Shown here piece by piece: positions 59,711-64,000 of a DNA stretch of 64,000 bases (its first letter is position 1; each line of letters starts with the position of its first letter). The stretch spans positions 1,054,001 through 1,118,000 of the forward strand of contig NZ_CP092588.1 in the NCBI RefSeq assembly GCF_023920225.1, given 5' to 3'. A model generated the notes under the pieces. It saw only the letters and a program-made list of their open reading frames with translations. It was not told the DNA's origin and made no database searches. Position numbers and translations under genes: made by a program. The stretch comes from Vibrio gazogenes. GTDB lineage: Bacteria; Pseudomonadota; Gammaproteobacteria; Enterobacterales; Vibrionaceae.

Positions 59711-60919
59711 ATGAACATTACCAGCGCCAAAGTTATCGTCTGTAGCCCCGGGCGAAATTTTGTCACACTCAAGATCGAAACAGATGCAGGTATTTATGGT
59801 TTAGGTGATGCAACCGTGAATGGCCGTGAGCTCGTGGTTGCTCAATACTTGGAGGAGTATGTGATTCCTTCATTAATTGGTCGTGATGCTGGTCAAATCG
59901 AGGATATATGGCAGTTTTTCTACCGTGGCTACTATTGGAAGAAAGGCGTGATTGATATGGCTGCGATTGCCGCTGTCGATATGGCGCTGTGGGATATCAA
60001 AGCCAAAGCAGCGGGAATGCCGTTATATCAACTCTTGGGCGGTAAAAGTCGTGAATACATTAACGTCTATACCCATGTCAATGGCGAGACGATAGCAGAT
60101 GTATTGGCCGATTTTGAAGTCGCTTTAAGTAAAGGTTACAAGTTTATTCGCGTGCAATGTGGTGTGCCCGGATTAGCGAAAACCTACGGTGTCACCAAGA
60201 AAGGCGTTGCGTACGAGCCAGCCAATGCCAACCTACCGGAAGAACAGGTGTGGAATACCACAAAGTACCTCAATAGTGTAGAAACCGTCTTTAAGGCGGT
60301 ACGAGAAAAATTCGGTTACGGCGTTGAGTTACTAACGGATGTGCATCATCGGCTCACACCGATTGAGGCCGCCCGTTTGGGCAAAATGTTGGAACCATAC
60401 CGCTTGTTTTGGATGGAAGATCCCACGCCGACCGACAATCAGGAATCATTCAAACTGATTCGTCAGCACACCACCACGAAGATTGCCGTGGGTGAAGTGA
60501 CCAGTTCAATCTATGACATTAAAGATCTGATCACCAACCAGTTGGTTGATTATATTCGAACCACGATTGTTCATGGGGGTGGTATTACCCACATTCGTCA
60601 AATTGCCAACCTTGCCGCGTTGTATCAGATAAAAACGGGCTTCCATGGCGCAACAGATTTATCACCAATCACGATGGGATGTGCCCTGCATGTGGGGACG
60701 GCCATTAATAACTTCGGTATCCAAGAACATATGCCTCATTGTCAGGTGACCGAGTCCGTATTTACCCATGCTTATCAGTTTGATCACGGAACCTTCCTGG
60801 TTGGTGAGGCTCCCGGACATGGCGTAGACATCAATGAGGAACTTGCCGCACAATATCCTTACAAAAGAGCGAGTTTACCTGTAAACCGCTTAGAGGATGG
60901 AACGTTACATCCGTGGTAA
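59711..60919 (+). CDS. D-mannonate dehydratase-like enolase-superfamily enzyme (ManD/RspA)
   Basis: Dehydrates a sugar acid, probably D-mannonate or D-gluconate, to the 2-keto-3-deoxy acid; 402 residues, the ManD length. Seen are the N-terminal capping domain (YGLGDATVNGRELVVAQYLE, FFYRGYYWKKGVIDMAAIAA), the barrel with ELLTDVHHRLTP (metal Asp and His), WMEDPTPTDNQE (metal Glu), KIAVGEVTSSIYDIKDLI (metal Glu) and TGFHGATDLSPI (catalytic His). Some ManD/RspA members have very low activity, so the substrate needs proof. AGGAGA precedes the ATG. It is first in an operon with a GntR regulator, a dehydrogenase and a TRAP transporter. Confidence 0.92.
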   Translation: MNITSAKVIVCSPGRNFVTLKIETDAGIYGLGDATVNGRELVVAQYLEEYVIPSLIGRDAGQIEDIWQFFYRGYYWKKGVIDMAAIAAVDMALWDIKAKAAGMPLYQLLGGKSREYINVYTHVNGETIADVLADFEVALSKGYKFIRVQCGVPGLAKTYGVTKKGVAYEPANANLPEEQVWNTTKYLNSVETVFKAVREKFGYGVELLTDVHHRLTPIEAARLGKMLEPYRLFWMEDPTPTDNQESFKLIRQHTTTKIAVGEVTSSIYDIKDLITNQLVDYIRTTIVHGGGITHIRQIANLAALYQIKTGFHGATDLSPITMGCALHVGTAINNFGIQEHMPHCQVTESVFTHAYQFDHGTFLVGEAPGHGVDINEELAAQYPYKRASLPVNRLEDGTLHPW

Positions 60920-60938
60920 GCAAATAAGAGAGGCGTAT

Positions 60939-61625
60939 GTGTCGGTAAGCGAACGTTTATATATCAAAGTGGCTACAGATATTCTGCAGCAGATTCAAAA
61001 TGGTTCGATTCAAGTGGGTAAAAGAATTCCTCCTGAACGAAAACTGTCTGACGATATGGGTGTGAGCCGCACCGTCATTCGTGAAGCCATGGTTTACCTC
61101 GAACTGCTCGGGGTCGCCGAAATCCGTAAAGGATCGGGCGTATATGTCATCCGTGATGAACCGCTGCATCTACCGACGGATTTGCCGGACATCACCCCTT
61201 ATGAAGTGACGGAAGCGCGTCGGGCGGTTGAGTCTCAGTTAGCTGCTATCGCTGCTGAAAAAGCGAGTGATCAACTGATTGATGAATTGGAACAGTGTTT
61301 AATTTTGATGGAAGCAGCCAAACGTTTCTCCCGTCCCGATTTACGTAAAAGTGCCTCGGTCGATGCGGATATGCAGTTTCACGCGTTGGTTGCTCAGGCC
61401 AGTGGTAACCCGATGCTGATTAAGTTCCATAAAGAGCTGATGCAGAATCATATGGGCGGCAAGATGTGGGAGCGTCTGAATATTATGGCAGGCGAACCGG
61501 CAGAACGAGGTATCTGGGCCGATGACCACCGACGGGTATTTGAAGCGATCAAGGCAAGAGATCCACAGCGTGCATTTAAAGCAATGGAACAGCACCTTGA
61601 TAACGTTATATGTGAAATTACTTAG
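60939..61625 (+). CDS. GntR-family (FCD) regulator
   Basis: Transcription regulator of about 228 residues from the GTG at 60939, five bases after AGAGAGG; an in-frame ATG at 60897 lies inside manD and lacks a site. The N-terminal winged helix shows IPPERKLSDDMGVSRTVIRE and AMVYLELLGVAEIRKGSGVY. The C-terminal FCD all-helical domain shows YEVTEARRAVESQLAAIAAE, FHALVAQASGNPMLIKFHKE (metal-ligand His) and DDHRRVFEAIKARDPQRAFK with AMEQHL. It is like UxuR/ExuR and probably represses this operon through the palindrome at 59610. Confidence 0.9.
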   Translation: MSVSERLYIKVATDILQQIQNGSIQVGKRIPPERKLSDDMGVSRTVIREAMVYLELLGVAEIRKGSGVYVIRDEPLHLPTDLPDITPYEVTEARRAVESQLAAIAAEKASDQLIDELEQCLILMEAAKRFSRPDLRKSASVDADMQFHALVAQASGNPMLIKFHKELMQNHMGGKMWERLNIMAGEPAERGIWADDHRRVFEAIKARDPQRAFKAMEQHLDNVICEIT

Positions 61626-61633
61626 GATAATGT

Positions 61634-62647
61634 ATGAAAGCCCTTGTTGTTCAAGAACCGAATCAATTTATGATGGCGGAGAAAACCATCCCTCAATGTG
61701 GTGACAATGATGTTTTAGTGAAAGTCGCGTATGCGGGGATTTGTGGTTCCGATATGCATATTCTGCACGGCCACAACCCTTTTGTCGTTTATCCCCGCAC
61801 GAGCGGTCATGAGTTTTCAGGGACGGTTGCCGCTGTTGGCTCAAAAGTCAGCGAATTTGCGCTCGATGATCATGTGGTGGTTGACCCGGTGATTAGCTGC
61901 GGACATTGCCGGCCCTGCCGTCATGGTCGAGTAAATACGTGCCTCAATCTACAAGTGATTGGGGTACATCGAGATGGTGGTTTTTCACAATACCAAGTCG
62001 TACCCGCGAGCAATGTGTACAAAATTTCAAAACAGGTGCCACTGAAACAGGCCGCATTAGTCGAACCCTATACCATTGCTGCGAATGTATTTGACCGACT
62101 CCGTCCATGTGATGGGGATACCATCCTCATCTATGGCGCAGGAGTGATTGGACTGACGTTAGTACAAGTTGCCAAAGTGCTCGGCATTCCATCGATTGTG
62201 GTTGATATTGTGGATGAGAAACTTGCCATCGCGAAGCAGCTTGGCGCAGCCCATACTCTCAATTCTAAACAACAAGATGTTGAAGCGGTGATCATGGAAA
62301 TGACTCAGGGCGAGGGCGTTCCGTTAATTGCCGATGCAGCATGTATTCCATCTTTAGTTCCCCAAATTTTACGCCTGGCAGCCCCTGCCGGGGCGGTTTG
62401 TCTACTCGGATTCTTGTCCGAACCGAGTGAACTGGCACAGATCGAAGTGATTAAGAAAGAACTGACGATTGTGGGCTCTCGGCTGAATAACAAGATGTTT
62501 TCGAAAGTAATTCCATGGATTGAAGCCGGTCAACTGAATACGGAAGCCATTGTCAGCCATGAATTTGCATTTGAAAATTTCTCTGCTGCGGTTCATCAAC
62601 TTGAAACCTCACCAGAGTCGTCTCGAAAAATCATATTAGCTTTTTAA
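61634..62647 (+). CDS. Zinc-dependent sugar-acid dehydrogenase (RspB-like MDR)
   Basis: Medium-chain dehydrogenase/reductase, 337 residues, NAD(P)-dependent oxidation or reduction of a sugar acid such as gulonate or fructuronate. Catalytic zinc ligands are in AGICGSDMHILHGHNPF and TSGHEFSGTVAAVG; the structural zinc has four Cys in VISCGHCRPCRHGRVNTCLN. The Rossmann loop is ILIYGAGVIGLTLVQVAKVL. It follows the regulator by 8 bp. The ManD-RspB pairing is that of E. coli rspAB. Confidence 0.92.
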   Translation: MKALVVQEPNQFMMAEKTIPQCGDNDVLVKVAYAGICGSDMHILHGHNPFVVYPRTSGHEFSGTVAAVGSKVSEFALDDHVVVDPVISCGHCRPCRHGRVNTCLNLQVIGVHRDGGFSQYQVVPASNVYKISKQVPLKQAALVEPYTIAANVFDRLRPCDGDTILIYGAGVIGLTLVQVAKVLGIPSIVVDIVDEKLAIAKQLGAAHTLNSKQQDVEAVIMEMTQGEGVPLIADAACIPSLVPQILRLAAPAGAVCLLGFLSEPSELAQIEVIKKELTIVGSRLNNKMFSKVIPWIEAGQLNTEAIVSHEFAFENFSAAVHQLETSPESSRKIILAF

Positions 62648-62715
62648 CGAAGTACCACCCTACAAATAAACACAACCCTACAAAAACATAAGAATACTGA
62701 TAAGAGGCAATAACG

Positions 62716-63678
62716 ATGAAACGACTTACGCAAGCGTCACTACTCGCGCTTTCCATACTATCCACTGCTGCCATGGCGGCAGACTACACCTTAAAACTCG
62801 GTCATGTTGCGAATGAAGCGCATGTCTGGAACAAAGCATTTATACACTTTGCAGACATGGTGGATCAAAAATCAAACGGTCGCCTGAATATTGATATTTA
62901 TCCCAACTCGCAATTGGGCTCTGAGCGTGACGTGATTAGCGGCATCCAACTGGGCATCGTTGATATGACGATGAGTGGTGAAACCTTACAAAACTGGGCA
63001 CCGGAAGCGGCATTGCTTGCTGTACCTTATGCGATTCGTGATAGCGAGCATATGGCAAAAGTCGCGAATGGCAAAATCGGGAAAGAGATTGAAAAACAAA
63101 TTACTGAACGGACAGGTTTAGTTCCGATTGCCTGGTTTGAGCGCGGCGCCCGGAACCTGACATCGAATAAACCGGTGAAAGAGCCTGCTGATCTCAAAGG
63201 ACTGACGATTCGTGTCCCTAATGTGCCAATTTTTGTCTCGACATGGAGTGCTTTGGGAGCAAAACCAACACCGATGGCATTTAGTGAAGTGTTTACGGCA
63301 CTCCAACAAGGCACCGTTGACGGCCAAGAAAATCCGTTGTCTTTAATTAAGAGTGCTTCCTTCTTTGAAGTGCAAAAATACGTGAACAAAACGGAGCACG
63401 TTCGTAGCTGGATATACGTATTAATCGGTAAACGACAGCTCGAAAAACTACCGGCTGATTTACAAAAAATCCTGCTAGACAGCGCAGTGGAAATGCAAGC
63501 ATACGAGCACAAATTAGCGACGGAAGCAGAAACAAAACTGGTGGATGAACTCAAAGCGAAAGGCATGAAGTTCATCGATGTCGATCAGGATAAATTCCGT
63601 GCCATTGCGATTCCTGCCGTGAAGAAAAACTTGAAAGGCGATGTCCTCGATCTGTTTGAACAAATTCAACAGCTTTAA
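62716..63678 (+). CDS. TRAP transporter substrate-binding protein DctP
   Basis: Periplasmic binding protein of a TRAP transporter, 320 residues, with signal peptide MKRLTQASLLALSILSTAAM-A (cleavage near residue 21). Family landmarks are YTLKLGHVANEAHVWNKAF, RLNIDIYPNSQLGSERDVIS, GLTIRVPNVPIFVSTWSALG (Arg that binds the carboxylate) and PTPMAFSEVFTALQQGTVDG. It probably binds the sugar acid used by the enzymes encoded before it. An AAGAGGC stretch precedes the ATG. Confidence 0.94.
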   Translation: MKRLTQASLLALSILSTAAMAADYTLKLGHVANEAHVWNKAFIHFADMVDQKSNGRLNIDIYPNSQLGSERDVISGIQLGIVDMTMSGETLQNWAPEAALLAVPYAIRDSEHMAKVANGKIGKEIEKQITERTGLVPIAWFERGARNLTSNKPVKEPADLKGLTIRVPNVPIFVSTWSALGAKPTPMAFSEVFTALQQGTVDGQENPLSLIKSASFFEVQKYVNKTEHVRSWIYVLIGKRQLEKLPADLQKILLDSAVEMQAYEHKLATEAETKLVDELKAKGMKFIDVDQDKFRAIAIPAVKKNLKGDVLDLFEQIQQL

Positions 63679-63682
63679 TCCC

Positions 63683-63708
63683 TAGGGGGAAGAATCATCT
63701 TCCCCCTA
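63683..63708 (+). terminator. Intercistronic hairpin between dctP and dctQ
   Basis: TAGGGGGAAGA and TCTTCCCCCTA form a perfect 11-bp stem around ATCA right after the dctP stop. No T-run follows, so it more likely stabilises the dctP message or partially attenuates transcription, giving more binding protein than permease. Confidence 0.65.
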
Positions 63709-63729
63709 TCTGTGCAACCGGAGCAGAGT

Positions 63730-64000
63730 ATGGAAGTTATGAATGTGAGTAAAATCAATCAGAAACAAGGGTGCTCGTCAGCGTTAGCCGTGGTTGTTCG
63801 TATTGAATCAATCGCCGATAAGTTATTAGGTTATCTTGCGGCATTAGGCTTAGTCGCATTGAGCAGTGTTGTCCTGTTACAAATCTTTGCCCGATTATTT
63901 TTAGATACGCCCCCGGCATGGACAGAAGAACTGTCTCGCTATCTGTTTATCGGTACGGTCGCAATATCCGTAGGCATTGCTTATAAGCGAGGAGAATTAG
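63730..64000 (+). CDS. TRAP transporter small permease DctQ, N-terminal part, runs off window
   Basis: Small membrane subunit of the TRAP transporter; 90 codons are visible from the ATG at 63730. A cytoplasmic N-terminus (MEVMNVSKINQKQGCSSALA) is followed by the first helix (LLGYLAALGLVALSSVVLLQ), the family motif DTPPAWTEELSRYLFIGTVA with Trp-Thr-Glu-Glu-Leu-Ser-Arg, and a second helix up to AYKRGEL. The gene is cut by the window edge; the large permease DctM should follow. Confidence 0.92.
   Translation, partial: MEVMNVSKINQKQGCSSALAVVVRIESIADKLLGYLAALGLVALSSVVLLQIFARLFLDTPPAWTEELSRYLFIGTVAISVGIAYKRGEL

Overview
The gene content points to a marine gammaproteobacterium of the Vibrionaceae, most likely a Vibrio: an lldPEFG-type lactate operon, a rspAB/manD plus TRAP sugar-acid operon, integron-cassette-like genes next to attC-like palindromes, and a type III CRISPR locus with a Cas6-RT-Cas1 fusion. 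This is inferred from family content only. No rRNA, tRNA or transposase gene was seen.

Layout. 1-7386: a two-partner secretion pair (tpsB then a very long tpsA exoprotein that leaves the window at base 1), both on the minus strand. 7752-12630: an iron/siderophore island with a TonB-dependent receptor, a small membrane protein, an AraC-type regulator and two paralogous small proteins bracketing the group. 13082-16110: AT-rich accessory genes (hydrolase, acetyltransferase, VOC protein, nucleotidyltransferase) separated by attC-like hairpins. 16302-26366: chromosomal-style metabolic and transport genes (leuA-type synthase, two more AraC regulators, DASS and AEC transporters, a split spermidine-synthase-like pair, a LysR regulator). 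26553-31264: the L-lactate utilisation operon. 31604-34526: an accessory strip with an unknown zinc-finger-like protein, a secreted chorismate mutase and structured intergenic repeats.

34527-59300 is the most unusual part. A nine-repeat I-E-type CRISPR array with no I-E cas genes in view abuts a rightward operon: an HD-less Cas10 with GGDE instead of GGDD, three large fused RAMP proteins, Cas6-RT-Cas1 and Cas2. The operon is followed by five small arrays of a different 35-bp repeat, each behind its own copy of the same leader. Between these arrays lie a DEDDh exonuclease and a 1005-residue protein with C-terminal membrane segments that I cannot assign. An MNT-HEPN fusion and a nuclease-toxin/SUKH-immunity pair sit further right. 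Copies of a ~240-bp element (called A here) and a ~150-bp element (called B) fill the gaps; the stems of element A covary between copies, so it is probably selected as a folded nucleic acid. Leader-array-A-B-A blocks have been amplified, and a ~350-bp direct duplication flanks the CRISPR-Cas block.

How the parts may work together. Cas6 processes both array transcripts and possibly RNA substrates, RT-Cas1 with Cas2 captures RNA- or DNA-derived spacers, the exonuclease could trim prespacers, and the fused RAMP/Cas10 complex is the effector; the membrane protein is a candidate downstream effector. 59711-64000 is an ordinary sugar-acid operon: mannonate-dehydratase-like enzyme, GntR regulator, zinc dehydrogenase and a TRAP transporter that runs off the right edge.
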